A program made the translations under genes and the position numbers. Positions 21,694-33,714 of a DNA stretch of 64,000 nucleotides are shown here, piece after piece. Numbering within the stretch: position 1 is the stretch's first letter; each line of letters begins with the position of its first letter. The notes beneath the pieces are model-generated. The model saw only the letters and a list, made by a program, of their open reading frames with translations. It was not told where the DNA came from and did not search any database. Source of the DNA: Mrakia gelida (lineage: Eukaryota > Basidiomycota > Tremellomycetes > Cystofilobasidiales > Mrakiaceae). The DNA is taken from contig BRON01000002.1 in the NCBI GenBank assembly GCA_024345305.1, forward strand, positions 2,418,001 to 2,482,000. Direction: 5' to 3'.

Positions 21694-22717
21694 ATGGGTG
21701 AGCACTATCTCTCCTCTCCGTCGTCGAGGACTCGGAGAACTGACGTCGATCTTTCTCGATTCAGCTTTCATCTGTTCGTGTTTCCTCTCGCTCGTCCCCC
21801 CCCCCCCCCCCCCCCTCCTTTCCCTTCTCCACGTCCCCTGATCACTGACTAGTCGCCTGACAGTTCATTTCTCTACAAAAGTAGGTCCTCACTTCCCTTC
21901 CAACCGACGCTTTGCTTTGTTCGACGCAAATCGCGACTCGAGCTGACCGCCTCCCCCGCTCCCACAGTATACCACCGAGGAGGGAGACAACCCCGTCAGA
22001 ACTTGTGAGAGGTGTCACAGCTGTGGGTGCTTCATCGATGATATATGAAAGAGCGAAGTAAGCGAAGCTGATCTGATCTTCTCGAAACAGCGACGGTGAA
22101 GAAGTCGAAGGTTCGTGGCTTCTCTCTCTGCCCCTCTTCGACGTTTGACCATGCAGCATCTGACCCCCGACTTTTGATCTTTTTTAACTCCAGAGTCAGC
22201 TCTGGTGAGTCTCGAACCGAGTCGAAGACAGAGAGCTCAGAAGACGCGTCGCGAAGACTGACCTCTTTGCTGTTCGGCCATATTCGCAGGTGTGAGCCTT
22301 GCTGGTGAGTGCCAAATCTCATCGGAGACCTTCTGAAGTGAGATCACGCTGACTTGATTATTTTACCGCCTTACAGCATCCCTCTCTGCGTGGTGAAAAC
22401 GAAGGTGAGCACCTCGCGATTTCGAAGACGCGTCGTCTTCCTTCCTTCCCTTCTGCTTCTCATTCGCTGACTTTTCTGAAAATCTCCCTTTGGAATCTCA
22501 GAACCTATACCGATGCTCCAAGTGCAAGTGGAAGATGGAGCAAGACGCCGGCATCGCTCCTCCTCTCGCTGGTCAAGATGGGTTCGTCTTCGACTCTCGT
22601 TCTTCGCACACTTTGATTTCAGTTCCTGACTCCCGCTCTCTCTCGGACTTCCCGGACACCATCAGCGAGCAACAGGGCTATCCCATAAACGAGATGGTAG
22701 TCAAACCTGCTCAATAG
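21694..22717 (+). CDS. Small zinc-ribbon protein, tandem paralogue 3
   Basis: The spliced product has about 96 residues and starts MAFIFHFSTK. It continues with YTTEEGDNPVRTCERCHS, TVKKSK, SQLWCEPCCIPLCVVKTK, NLYRCSKCKWKMEQDAG and the tail QGYPINEMVVKPAQ. Both CxxC pairs are kept, and the 17-, 11- (22194-22204) and 15-nt (22290-22304) exons are in the same places as in the other two copies. The hydrophobic I-P-L-F-P-F segment has become Cys-rich (C-E-P-C-C-I-P-L-C), a possible extra metal or redox site. The N-terminal IGCST motif is degenerate here. The first exon is ATGG (21694-21697), as in paralogue 1. The second intron includes a run of 20 cytosines at 21796-21815. Confidence 0.78.
21796..21815 (+). 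repeat. C20 homopolymer inside an intron
   Basis: Twenty consecutive C residues lie in the second intron of zinc-ribbon paralogue 3, just upstream of its CTGAT-type branch site. The true length may differ from this because homopolymers are prone to sequencing error. Confidence 0.9.
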
Positions 22718-23006
22718 AAGCCTCCGCGCGACGCGTCGTCGCCGTTTCGCCTTCGACTTTTGCTTAGGACTCCAGACCTCTTGTTATGCCACAGCTCCTC
22801 CTCCATACACCTCTTACTTCTGCCTTATTCTACTTCTGCGCTCAAAACGCAAACACAAAAGGACTGAAAGACTCCGTCGTCCCCCGTTTTGCTCTTCACC
22901 CCTTTCGCGACGCGTCAACCTTCCTCCGACTCCTCCTCTTCATCTTCGAAAAGGAAGGTTTCGCGTCTTCTGTCGTCTGCAACACTCACGATCTTATCCT
23001 CTCAGG

Positions 23007-26000
23007 ATGTTCGGCACTCCTTCTTCGTCTCGATCTCCAGGAGGACGTCGACCCTCCCTCCCTCTCGCTTTCACCAACTACTCCGAGGCGAGCTCACCCT
23101 CCTCTCCCTTCCATCACCCTCCTTCTCCCCCTTCCTCCTTCCCTTTCCCTTCCACCATGACGCCCAACGGAGGACGGGTCGGTGGCCTCAGTCCTGTCAA
23201 GATGGGATCCCTACCTCGTCGATCATCTCCACTCGTTCCAACGAACAACAACACCTATCACGAGCTTGGGAGGAAAGGAGGAGGAGGAGCAGGAACCTCA
23301 AACCATCCCAAACGAGCTGCCTCGATGTCCATCGTCCCCACCACTCCTCCTCGAGCTGTCGTCTCGTCTCCGAGATTCGCCTCGGAATCGTACGAACCTC
23401 CTTCCCCTACTCCAACGTCAAGAACCTTCACTCCAACCTCCCAACACGTTCGACGACCATCAGCTCCCTCCCCAATCCCATCCGAAGGACTGCCTGTCTT
23501 GCCGTCGACGTATCAGAGCTCCTCGGTCGCCAGCTCGTCGGGCTCGATGCTGCGTGGGATGGAAGAAGAAGATGGAGAGAGTGAGAAGGTCACTAGTGGA
23601 GGGGAGAGGTACGGAGGGACGTTGATCGGGACGAATGGAGGAGGAGGGATGGGAACCGTCAGGTCGACGATGAGCTCTAGGTGGGACGAGGGGACTGAAC
23701 CTGGCGATAGGGAGATTGATGAGGAGGTGAGTTTAGTATCTTGACTATCACTCGGAGATCTAAGCTCATCATTTCTCTCTCTGTGACAGCTCGAGGATGC
23801 GTTGGGAGCTGTGAGGTCGACGGCTCAGGAGAAGATCACTCAGTCAGTTCAGCCTCGCTTCTTCACCTTCGTAGGACCTCCAAGAGCTGACCCAGCCGAT
23901 TCGTCGCTTACCTACAGGTACAAGAGGCTACTTGAACAAGTGAGTAGATCTTCGAAGCTTCGGTTGAGCTCAAGCTGACCTCGCTCCTTCCTCCCAGTCT
24001 CAAACGAGCTCGTCCTACCAACTTCACGCTCTGCAGGTTCGTCCGCCTCTCTCGCACTCTTCCACCTTCCAAACCTCATCCTGACGCCTCCTGTAATATG
24101 TAGGCAGAGCTCAAGAACGCCAAGTACGAACTCGAGGTCCAGAAACGCGCTCGGGACGCTGCTCAAAAGGTGAGCTTCGACCTCCTCCTCCCTCCCCTCC
24201 TCGTCCGAGCTGACCATCTCCTCCTTCGCTCTCTCTCTGCCAGGCTGCTACTCTACGCCCGAAACCACCACCCCCCTCCCTCATGTTCCCATCCTCCTCA
24301 TCGATGTCTCGCCACCCGTCTTCGTCCTCGTTCGACTTCTCGACGCTCTCTGGATCGAACGGGTTCGACGAGGTCGCGGTGAGGGGATGGGTCAGGGGAA
24401 TGAGGCAGGATGATCGACAGACGCTGTTGAGGATGATCTTGGAGTGTGAGCAGACTGTTTCCACTCCTTACACCTCGTCTCATCACGAAAGCGGAGCTGA
24501 CTCCCTCCCCTTTTTCAGCCCTCCTCCCCGGCGACGTCAACGCGATGATACGGACGCTGGAACGTTACGCTCTCTCCTCCTTCGACGTGCTGGGAAGCTT
24601 ACCGGAGGAGATCGCTACTGAGATCCTGAAAGAATGTGAGGTGAAGGAGCTGCTGGAGCTTGGATTGGTAAGTCGGGGCACTTCTCGTCGCTCGAACGAG
24701 CTGGAAGAACTGAACCCTTTCCTTTCGCTCGTCGCAGGTCTCGACGCGATGGCGAGCCCTCGTCCAGAACTCGGAGATCTGGAGGTATCATACCTTGGCT
24801 TTGGCAGCTGGAGATCCTGTTCCTTCGAGGGAACCTGATTCGGAGGAGGACTGGTGAGTTTGAGCTCGTCGCGTCGACGCGTCCTCGATCCAAACCTGAC
24901 TTCTCTCTCGTCTTTTCTTCTCGCTCAAGGCTCCCACTCTACAAAGGTCTCTACTTCCGAGAGCAGAACTGGAGTCGAGGTCTCGCTCAAGACATCAAGG
25001 TCCTGAAGGGTCACTCGAACTTCGTGACTTCCCTCGACGTTCACGGAGACGTCCTCATCACTGGCAGTTACGACGAGACGTGCGTTTCTTTCTACCCTTT
25101 GGCTCGCCTTCCTCTCGTCTGCTCACATTTTACTCTCTCTCTCTCGCACAGGATCCGAGTCTGGGATCTTCCGACGGCGACCTGCAAGCTCGTTCTCAAA
25201 GCCAAAGCCGTGTCGTGCCTCGCGTTCTGTGCCGAATCGAACGTCTTCGCAGCTGGTTTCCACGATATCGGGTGGGCTCTTCTTCTTTCTTCGCCATCTC
25301 GTTGATATCTTACTGACCTCGTCGCCGTTTCTCTCAGACGAACTCAGGTCTGGTCCTCGGTAACCTGGCAGCCTCTTCAAACTCTCGGAGGACACCTGCA
25401 CGGAATTCGAGCAGTGGACATCAACGATCGATACATCGTCTCGGCTGGAGCTGACAAGGCTATCGTAGTCTCAGATTGGAGGTACGCTTCTTCTTTTGCT
25501 CCCTTCGAGGGCTCGAAGCAAGACTGACACGCATCGCCCTTCGTCGTCGACAGGACGGGAACGAAGGTCACTCGTTTCGGCCAGCAGACCAACGTCAACA
25601 TCGGAGTTCAGCTCATAGGCGACGGAGATCGAATCGTCTCAGTCACTCTTGATGGAATCATTCGGTGTTTCTCGATCTGTGAGTTCGAACGTGTCTTTTC
25701 TTCGACCCGTCTTTGTTCGTTAATGGCTGAACCTCTCCTTTCGATTCGACGCGTCCTTCAGCTCGACGAGAGATGATCTCGCAATGGAAGCTCTCGGAGA
25801 TGGGTGGCTCAGACTTCGCTACCTCTCTCAGGCTCACCGACGTCGGAGGAGGACATCTCGGAGCTGGACAGCTGTGTTGGATGGCAGCGAAGGGACTCCA
25901 TCTCACCTGCGCAACGAAGGCAAGTCAATCACGTCCCGCTCTACTACGACGAGCCCTTGATCGCTAACCATTCATCTCTCGTCTCCCAGAACCTCATCAT

Positions 26001-26929
26001 TCATCTTCAATGGACGGAATGCGACGAGCTGGTCCTCGACGATCTCCTTCTCCAAAACAAACCCACTCCCTCGACTCCCACCACTCCCACCTCGTCCCTC
26101 CAGTTCCCAAGCCGACAGCGAACCTCCTCCACCTTCTCCAGCACCCCACCTCGTCGAGCTCCCTCCGGTTCCTCCTCCACCTCCTCGAACCTCCTCCAGA
26201 ACACTCCTTCGCCCCAGTCGATCCGCTCGCGAACCATGTCGACCATGTCCACCGCGAGTTCGTTCGGACGGGGAGCAGGCTCGCCTTCGACTCCTACCTT
26301 CGGACGACAAGCAACTCAACCTCAACCTTCGACGCCGAGGAGCCCAGCGTTCTCTCTTGCTGTCAAGAAGGGAGTCCCAGGGACGAGGTTGAAGAGGGTA
26401 GCGAACCTCGGGAAGAGACCCATTCTCGTCTCTCTCGTCGACTCGCCCACGGATGTTTCGATTGGGTTCGTGGATCCTGGGAAGAGGAGGTGAGTCGTTT
26501 CTGCCTGTTCCTCGTCGGCTCACATTTCCAAGCTGACCCTTCTTCGTCTGTCACCCTCGCAGAGTCATCACCTCAACTCGATTCTCGACGCGACCAGGAG
26601 CGGAGAAGAACCTCTTCCTCTCGACCTTTTCGTCTTCCTCCTCCTCTTCCAAACTCCTTGTCCCTTCCACTCCTTTAACTCCAACGAGTCCCTCCCCGTG
26701 TTTCGAATCTCAGCAACCTCCTCCCTCCCCCGTCGGGTCACTCGTTCCAACCTATCTGCGAGGAGCCTGGGAGGACGCAGCGGACGAGTTGGGCCTCAGG
26801 ACGGCGGGGATGGGTCCGATGTCGCTGGGCTTGGATCACGAGAAGATCGTCGTTGGGACGGCTGGTGGAGATGTTTACGTTGTTGGGATGACGGGCTTTG
26901 GTTACAGAGAGGAGGAGGAGGGACGGTAG
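23007..26929 (+). CDS. F-box/WD40-repeat protein
   Basis: The N-terminal part of about 230 residues is Ser/Pro-rich and begins MFGTPSSSRSPGGRR. It is followed by an acidic-to-coiled-coil stretch (LEDALGAVRSTAQEKI, YKRLLEQSQ, AELKNAKYELEVQKRARDAA). The F-box reads LGSLPEEIATEILKE, LLELGLVSTRWRALVQ and SEIWRYH. WD40 repeats then begin with LKGHSNFVTSLDVHGD and DETIRVWDL, and continue with HLHGIRAVDINDRYIVSAGADKAI and further, weaker blades. A Ser/Pro-rich insertion of about 120 residues lies between later blades. The protein ends MTGFGYREEEEGR. F-box/WD40 proteins are substrate receptors of SCF ubiquitin ligases: the F-box binds Skp1 and the propeller binds the target. The family assignment is firm, but I cannot match it to a named one such as Cdc4 or Met30. 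Confidence 0.87.
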
Positions 26930-27417
26930 CTCGTTCGAGCTCGACGCGTTTGGACTTCGTTCGGTTTCGGTTTCGCTTTCTCGCTACACGTTCTTTGGGA
27001 TAGGATTTCAGTACAGGCTCAGGAGCTTGCTTTTATGAATTACGACGCGATACGATCTCTCTTTCTTGGTTTGTCTACTTCTTCGCGGGGCTGAAGGAGG
27101 CGAGCTCAAGCCAGCAGGTCGAGCGAGGTAAGTCTCTCGTGTTCGCTCTCGACGGTCGACATCTCTTCCAAGATTGTGCTCCGAGCTCTCAAGATTGGGC
27201 GATGAGTATGGCTCTCGAAGTTGAGTCAGTCGGGTGATTTGCCGGGATGAGCGAATCCGACGCTCGCTGAAGAACGGCGAGGCGAGCAAGCGCCAGAGCA
27301 AGGTGCTTCGAGCTGCGAGGTTGAAAGAGACGATCATGTGCAATTCGTGTGATGAGAGAGAGGCTAAAAGAAGAAGAAGGGGAAAGTCCGAGGGTGGTGG
27401 TGGTGGGAATGGGTCGT
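26930..27417. other. Intergenic region between convergent genes
   Basis: This is the 3'-3' gap between the F-box/WD40 gene and ARPC4. Open frames here are short and lack splice-consistent extension or recognisable motifs. No RNA gene was seen. Confidence 0.55.
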
Positions 27418-28646
27418 TCAACAGAACTGAAGGATACGAGAAGAGAGAGGTTGGTCGGTCAGCTTCGAGCGTCGAAACAAAGGGAAGAGCTCGGTCAAGG
27501 AGAAAACCACGTACGGTGGAGAGGTAGGACTGGAAGAAGATGGCGGGAAAGAGATGGGAAGCGAGAACGTCAGCGATGGTCCGACAGCTGAAGGCTGAGG
27601 GTGGGAGGGAGGGAGGGAAAGGGACAACGCACCTCGGCTGTTATCCTGGCTCGAGCGTTCAAGCTCAGCTTCATCTCCGAGATCTCCTTGTCCACCTCCT
27701 CCATGAACCTGTAGCGCGAGGAATGAGATGAGAGTCGTCAGCATGCATGTTCGAGGGTCGTGGCTTCAAGCGACGAGACTCGAGAGGGGAAGGAAGGGAC
27801 GGAGGTGAGCTGCGAGGTGAGGAAGGGAGAGTAGGGGCTGACTGGATGATGAAGTCCACCAGCTTGTGCTTGAGCATGGTTTCCGTGTGAGAGTTGGTGA
27901 TCAAGAAAGAGATGTCGTAGCCCTGTGTATCGCAACGACGAAGGTGGAGGTAGGAAAGAACCGTCAGCTCAGCTTCGACCATCTCCCTTCCCTCCCTCCC
28001 TCCTTCGGCGAGCTTCCTCCCTCCCATCCTTCCTCCCAAACGAGGGCCAGCGAGAGCGAGGAACTCACAGGTATCGGCTTCCTCCTCAAGATGATGAACC
28101 CTTCCGCACGTTGAGTCATGAACCTCGTGAACTTGTGGCAGAGGATTCGCTCGATGTCGTCTGCCTGCTTGATCTTGATGGACAGTCGAATCGAGTTGAC
28201 CGAAGGCTCAATAAGAACTCGCTCCTGTTCAGATCGAGTGATGGTCAAGGCAGTCAAGAGGACCTCCTTCGAAGTTCTGTATGAAGAGGATAGGGAGAAA
28301 GCCAGAAGGAAGCCAGGTCAGCGAGAGCTCGAAGGGGAGGAAGGGGAGGAGAGATGGAAAGCGAACCGAGCTTCAACCTCTGGGACGTTGTGTCGCTCAA
28401 CAACCTGGGAAAGAGACACGAGAGACAGAGTCAGAGCTTCGCCTTCGGTACAGAGAGGGCAGGGAGAGGGGCCGAGCTGACCTGGGAGCCAAAGTTCTCG
28501 AGAGTGAGAGCAGCGGTCAACGTCGACCTGACGGCGGAGAGGTAGGGACGAAGAGCGTTGGACTATAGGCATCCAGACGAGACCAAGAACAGGTCAGACT
28601 CCTAAGAGGGTCGACGGAGTATACAACAATGTATGCGCTCACCATG
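27418..28646 (-). CDS. ARC19: Arp2/3 complex subunit 4 (ARPC4, p20)
   Basis: The spliced product of about 168 residues is a close match to the ARPC4 family along its whole length: [109 protein letters not shown] and a final AESYLSTFC. ARPC4 and ARPC2 form the core on which the Arp2/3 actin nucleator is built, so the protein works at cortical actin patches. The first coding exon is just the ATG (28646-28644), followed by an intron whose acceptor leads into Ser-Asn-Ala. The last coding exon is only Phe-Cys plus the stop. The length is the usual one for the family. Confidence 0.92.
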
Positions 28647-28957
28647 TTTGAGAGCTGAACCGTTTCTCTAGGAAGGAGGGATGGAAGTTGAACGCAAGCG
28701 AGGTGAGCTGGAGGAGGCCGAAGAAGGGAAGCTCGACGTCACGAAGTTCAAGAGGACTTGACGACGACTCGTTTGCAGATTTTCAGGACCTGAGAGCTTC
28801 AAAGTTGAGTATTTCTTTCGCCGAGTCTAGGCTATCTGACGAGCTCGGGAAAATCTCGCTTAGGCGGGAATCGAGGCGGCAGGGAAAGCTCTCTCGACCC
28901 TCGTCGCTCGACGAGGTTAAGCCACGTGATGAGATACAGTTACAAGAGAAAGACTGT
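28647..28957. other. Intergenic region upstream of ARPC4
   Basis: This is the 311-nt gap between the quinone oxidoreductase stop and the ARPC4 start, both on minus. It contains a CACGTG E-box palindrome at 28923-28928, about 280 nt upstream of the ARPC4 ATG. No gene was seen. Confidence 0.45.
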
Positions 28958-30699
28958 CTACGAGATAGTGAGAACGATCTGTTGGTCGAACGAAAGAAGA
29001 TCGAGCTGTCAGTCATCCGAAGCGGTTGCTCAAAGCGTCGTCGCGTTCCAAACTCACCTTACCGCTGTTCGCGTTCGCCTCCATCATCTCGTGAGCTCCC
29101 TGCACGTCCTTCCAATCAAAGACCTTGTAGATCTTCACCTCGATATCTCCCTCCCTAATCCTATCCAGCGCCTCGTTCTCGAACCTGCCCAGAAGGTGCG
29201 TCTGGTAGGTTTCGTCTCGAGCTCGAAGAGTCGTCCCTTGAATCGTGAGTCGTTTGAAGAGGATTTCCGAGAGGTTGAAGTCCGAGACTTTGGGTCCAGA
29301 CATGAAGGCGAGGAAGATGAGTCGACCAGAGACGGCGAGGGAGGAGATGTTCTGATGGAAGTAGTCCTTGCCGATGAAATCGAGGATCTGTGAAAGACGA
29401 AAGACAAAGAGAGACGCGTCGAGGGATGAGCTTCAATTCGTCTCGCCTTGATCTTCGTTCGAGTCGAGGAAAGGATACGCACGACGTCGACTCCCTTCCC
29501 ATTGGTCTCCTCCTTAATCACAGCAGCAAAGTCCTGAGTCTTGTAGTTGATCCCGTGCGTAGGGCCATCGGGGAGAGTCTTGAGGAACGCGAGCTTCTCG
29601 TCGGATCTGGTTGCGAACGACAAGCAGCTCCGTCAGGGAACGCTTCGACGACTCGAGGTACTCACAGAGAGACGTATACGTACCCAGCAGTAGTGAAGAC
29701 CTTCTCAGCACCGAAAGCTCTGGCGAGCTGGTTAGCGGCAACTCCGACTCCTCCTGCGAAAGAAAAGGCGACCCAACGGGGGATGGTCAGCGATCATGAC
29801 CGGGAGAGGACGAGCGTAGAAAGAGAAACGTGCCAGCTCCAGCATGAATCAGAGCGGACTCTCCCTTCTGGAGGTTCCCGACGAGCAAGAGAGCTTGGAA
29901 GGCAGTGAGGAAGTTTTCGGGGATTCCAGCAGCCTCGACGTGAGAGAGATGCTTTGGCTTGTGCATGAGCATGCCTCCGTTGACGGCAATGTACTCGGCG
30001 TAGGCCTGATGAGAGCAGATGCGGCGGTAGATGTGTACGAGTACGGAGGAAGTGGAGAGAGGGTAAAGGGAGGGAGGGAGGGAGGGAGGGACGAAGGGGA
30101 GACGTTAGCAGCTCGCTCTTCGCCTTTCTCTCTCGTTCCCTCGTACCCGTCCAGAGCTTCCCACTACCTCTAAACTCCTCCCAGTGTACTAGCAAGAAGA
30201 TGAAGATAGAACTCACCCCACCGTAAGCCAGTCCAAAGACCTCATCTCCCTTCTTCCACCTCGTAGCCTTCTCGTTCCCCTCCCCATCCTCCTGAACCTC
30301 GCCCGAAAACTCGACTCCGAGGATAGGACCAGCTTGAGGAGGCAGAGGGTACTTCCCCTCTCGCTGAAGCAGATCCATTCGGTTCAGTCCAAAGGCGACG
30401 ATCTGTACGAACGAACGAACGAACAAAAGGGTTGAAAGGTTAGCTCGAGCGAGGAAGGAAGGAGGAGCTCGCGAGCTGAGCAAGAGATGGAGGGAACCAA
30501 CCTTGACGAGAACCTGCCCTGGCTGAGGCACGGGCTTATCGACCTCTCCAATGTAGAGAGCAGAAGCAGGTCCTTTGTCTCCCTTGATCTTAACAGCTCG
30601 CCTGAGGAAGGAGGAAGGGAGGAAGGTCGGTTCGGAGGAGAGCGTCTCGAGGGAAGGAAGGGGAGGGAGGAGGAGAGCTCACATTTGTTGAGGAGACAT
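28958..30699 (-). CDS. NADPH:quinone oxidoreductase, PIG3/zeta-crystallin type (MDR family)
   Basis: The spliced protein starts MSPQQMRAVKIKGDKGP and has the zinc-free medium-chain reductase layout: GEVDKPVPQPGQVLVK, VAFGLNRMDLLQREGKYP, GPILGVEFSGEV, WKKGDEVFGLAYGGAYAEYI, AGIPENFLTAFQAL, the NADPH site ALIHAGAGGVGVAANQLARAF, and a C-terminal KIVLTIS. There are no zinc-ligand Cys clusters, which fits quinone oxidoreductases that reduce quinones in the cytosol. The intron in the HAGA|GGVG loop (29754-29833, 80 nt) begins GC rather than GT; this is required by frame and by the conserved glycine motif. One intron carries a G-rich run (30068-30091). The start ATG at 30699 gives the family's normal N-terminus. 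Confidence 0.88.
30068..30091 (+). repeat. GGGA tandem run, potential G-quadruplex
   Basis: About six GGGA units lie within an intron of the quinone oxidoreductase gene; the G-rich strand is the template strand. Four or more G-triplets with one-base loops meet the simple quadruplex rule. No role is implied by position alone. Confidence 0.8.
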
Positions 30700-31107
30700 A
30701 ACGGAGAAGGTGCTGGAGAAGGGTCGTTGGAAGGGAGAGAGGATTGTTGATGCTGATGGTTTGTTGAAAGAGAGAAGGATCCGGCGACTGCTTCTTAGCA
30801 TCTATTAAAGCTGGAGATGGGAGTCGGGGAGGGAGGAGATGTAAGCGGAAGCTTGGGGGCTGCAAGGAGGGGCGCAAGGTGGAGGGGCTATGAAAAGCGC
30901 GTGAAGATTTTTTTGCTTCGGAAAGGATGTGAAAGACCAAGAGTTGAGTGAGGTAGTATAGAGACACAGTAGAGAACGAGGAGAGAAACAGAGGGACGTG
31001 AAGTTGACAGAATTACAGAGAGGACGTCGTCGCGAAGAAATCGAACCAAAATATGTATAGAGAAGGGCATGAGTACCGACCCGGACCAGAACAGAGGTTC
31101 GTCTCCT
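30700..31107. other. Intergenic region
   Basis: This contains the promoter and 5' flank of the quinone oxidoreductase (-) and the 3' flank of the TMEM69-like gene (-). I see no gene or RNA here. Confidence 0.5.
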
Positions 31108-33126
31108 TTACTTCTTCTCCTTCTTCTGCTTCTCAGCGTCCTCCTTCTGCGGAAAGGGATGGAAAGACGACGAGGGTCAGCGACGCGTCGTCGAACGTTT
31201 GACTGGTTCTCATCTTTCTCCGATCTTGCCAACCCGATAATCTCGTCGAAGAAAGAGAACCGAACTCACAGCCTTCTTCTCCTCCTCCTCCTTAGCCTTC
31301 TTCTCCTCAGGAGTGACCTTCTTCGAGATCTTTCCGAACGATCCTCCGCTGGGGTCCTTCTCGAACTTCACGGGAAGCTCGTCGATAGCCTTCTGGGTCA
31401 TAGTCTTGGCCTCGTTCAGTCCAGCTGAATAGAAGAACAGTGAAGACAAAGGTGTCAGTCGAGGAAGGGGAAGACGACGCGGGGAGGACGAGGCAAAAAA
31501 AAATCCGACTTACCCTTGACCGGCGAAGTGTTGTGATCCTTGAAGAGCTTAGCGTCGGCAACGCTATAGTACTCAGTGGTGAAGACTGTGGATCAGAGCC
31601 GACGAAGAAGGAGGAGGCTCGTCAGAAACCGGAAACGACACGACACGACACGAACGAGAAGTCGCGAGGACGACGCGGTGAACGAGAAGCAGGACTCACG
31701 GGTGAAGATGACGGATCCACCGGCGATCGCCGTGAGATAGAATCGGTACTGAGAGTACCAGTCGGGGGCTGGAGAAGGAAGATGGCGAAAAACGAGGACG
31801 AGAAGGTCAGGTTGCGCGTCGAGCGATTCTTGAGAAGAACGAAAATGAATTCACTCCAGCCCTGTCCAGTCGCCCATCGATCCGAGACCCAAGAAGCAAG
31901 GAAACCGAGCCACTGGGCGATCAGAGCGACAGCAGGGTCGGCGAGATAGAGAGTAGGCCAGGCGGCGGCGATGGGAACAAGTCCGAGGGCGAGCCTCTTG
32001 TGTCCGTGCTCTCCTCCGTACTTGGCGAACTCAAATCCCCAGTGGATAGCTCCGAGGAAAGAGAGGATGACGGCTCCGTAGCTGTGTTCGAAAAACAAAG
32101 GACGAGGTCAGCCCGACTATTGAAGGAGGACGAGTTGTCCAGCTTTCGGTCCGTCGCCTCGCCAGCTCGCCGTCTCAGTCCCTCACTCGTCCGCACTCCT
32201 TCGCTCTCCCAAAGAAGATACACGAGAGTATACTCACGTGATCTGGAACGTCTGCAGAGTTTGAAGAAGAGCGAGCGACCCGGCCTCCCCTCCCGTCTCC
32301 ATCAGCATCGACGCGTTGCGCGACGTCCAAGCCGAGAGCGCGGCCGTAGCAGCGTACGGAACAGTACCTGGGGTTGATGGAAAGATATCAAGTCAGCTTT
32401 GCGTGGTTCGCATGGAACGAGGCAGAAGGGTAGGAGAAGCATCATCTTCCTCCTGCCTCCTTCGTCGCGATGACGCTTCGACGTTCAGACGAGGCGGGGA
32501 AGATCGAGGAGGGTGCAAGATCGAGAGAGAGTTCACCAGCGAGACCCCAGATGAGGACAGGACGAGGAACTGTTTGAGCGATATCGCTGGTGATGGATTG
32601 CTGAGAGAGAGAAGCGAGGGGAAGGCGCGCGGGAGGAGGAAGGGGAAGATCAGCAACAGCGAGAGATGGAGGAGAACGAGAGCGGGGAAGGAAGGCGTTG
32701 AAGAGCTCACGAATTCGGTCGACTCGTACTTGGTGTTTCCTCCAATGATCTTGGCCTGGTAGACGAGTCAGAAGGAAGGGAGAGGAGGAGAGCGAGCGTT
32801 CAGAAGACGTCGACAAGCAAAACGAGATGCAAGACGGGAGGAGCTGAACTTACAGCCTCAGCAGCGGCACCCGAGACTTCCTCCTTGACGTTGGTAGCAG
32901 CCTGACCGACGGATTGAGATCCAGGAGCAGAAGCGACCTCTGAAGCTACTCCTCGAGTCTGGAAAGGTCGGTTGAGGGAGGAAGGAAGGGAGGAGGAAGA
33001 AGGAGGAGGAGGAGCTGATCGACCTCGGAGGAGGAGGGAGCCTGCGAGAGCGGTCGTTGAGGCAGGGGAGAGAGGAACTCGACGGGCGAGGGTGGATCGA
33101 AGGGTGGGTGAGAATCGAGAGAGCAT
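31108..33126 (-). CDS. TMEM69-like (DUF3429) mitochondrial membrane protein
   Basis: The protein begins MLSRFSPTLRSTLARRVPLS. This Arg/Ser/Ala-rich, acid-free stretch is typical of a mitochondrial targeting peptide, and QTRGVASEV is a likely cleavage region. The core matches the TMEM69/DUF3429 family: VPRPVLIWGLAGTVPYAATA, YGAVILSFLGAIHWGFEFAKYG, RLALGLVPIAAAWPTLYL, ALIAQWLGF and DWYSQYRFYLTAIAGG, with about four or five membrane helices. The family probably sits in the inner mitochondrial membrane; its function is unknown. The C-terminal 90 residues are hydrophilic and end in a Lys/Glu-rich helix (TPEEKKAKEEEEKKAKEDAE). That tail may be specific to this lineage. Confidence 0.82.
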
Positions 33127-33714
33127 CGTGTGAAGGGAAGAAGAGGTGAAGTTGGAGGAGATGGAGGATGGAGGGAAAGAGGAAGGGAGGAGGAAAGCAC
33201 GAGATCAGGTTTCGATCTCAGCAAGAGATGACGCTCTCTCCCTCAAATCTGCCTCCGAGATCACCCACTTTTTACAGTGGGAGATTTCGCCCACTCTCCC
33301 AGTTGCTGCAAGCAGCTGGTTTGAAAAGTTGAGCTCCTCTTTCCCTCTCTGTTTATAACTCTCGAAAGTGACGTTCCTCTCGAGCCCCAGTTGCAGGCTC
33401 GACTTGTTCCTTCATCTCGCTGCTGCTCCTGGGAGGAGCTCGTCCGATCCACCAGCTGACCCTACGCGTTCGTAAGTGAGCCTACAGCTGCTCGAGAAGC
33501 GGTGTGATTACTCTGGAACCGAACGAGAAGGGTGAGAGCGACCACGCGCGAAGCGACGCGACGCGTCTCTCCTGCTCGTCTCTTCGATCTTCCTCTTCCC
33601 TCCCAGCTCCTTCGACCCTTCAAGACGCTACACAACAGGTTCTCGATCCTCAGTCGATGGCAGGCTGCAGGAGTCTTGAGGATGGTCATGAATCGTAAAC
33701 GAGGAAAGGGCGAA
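33127..33714. other. Intergenic region with nested short palindromes
   Basis: This holds the promoter of the TMEM69-like gene (-) and the 3' flank of the oxygenase gene. At 33264-33295 the hexamer CCCACT occurs, then its complement AGTGGG (33276-33281), then CCCACT again, so two alternative small hairpins could form. A doubled GACGCGACGCGTC element lies near 33555. No gene was found. Confidence 0.5.

Noticed and set aside
18640..22717. Zinc-ribbon trio as one long multi-domain gene
   Set aside because: Each copy has its own ATG, full exon set and stop codon (19814, 21416, 22717).
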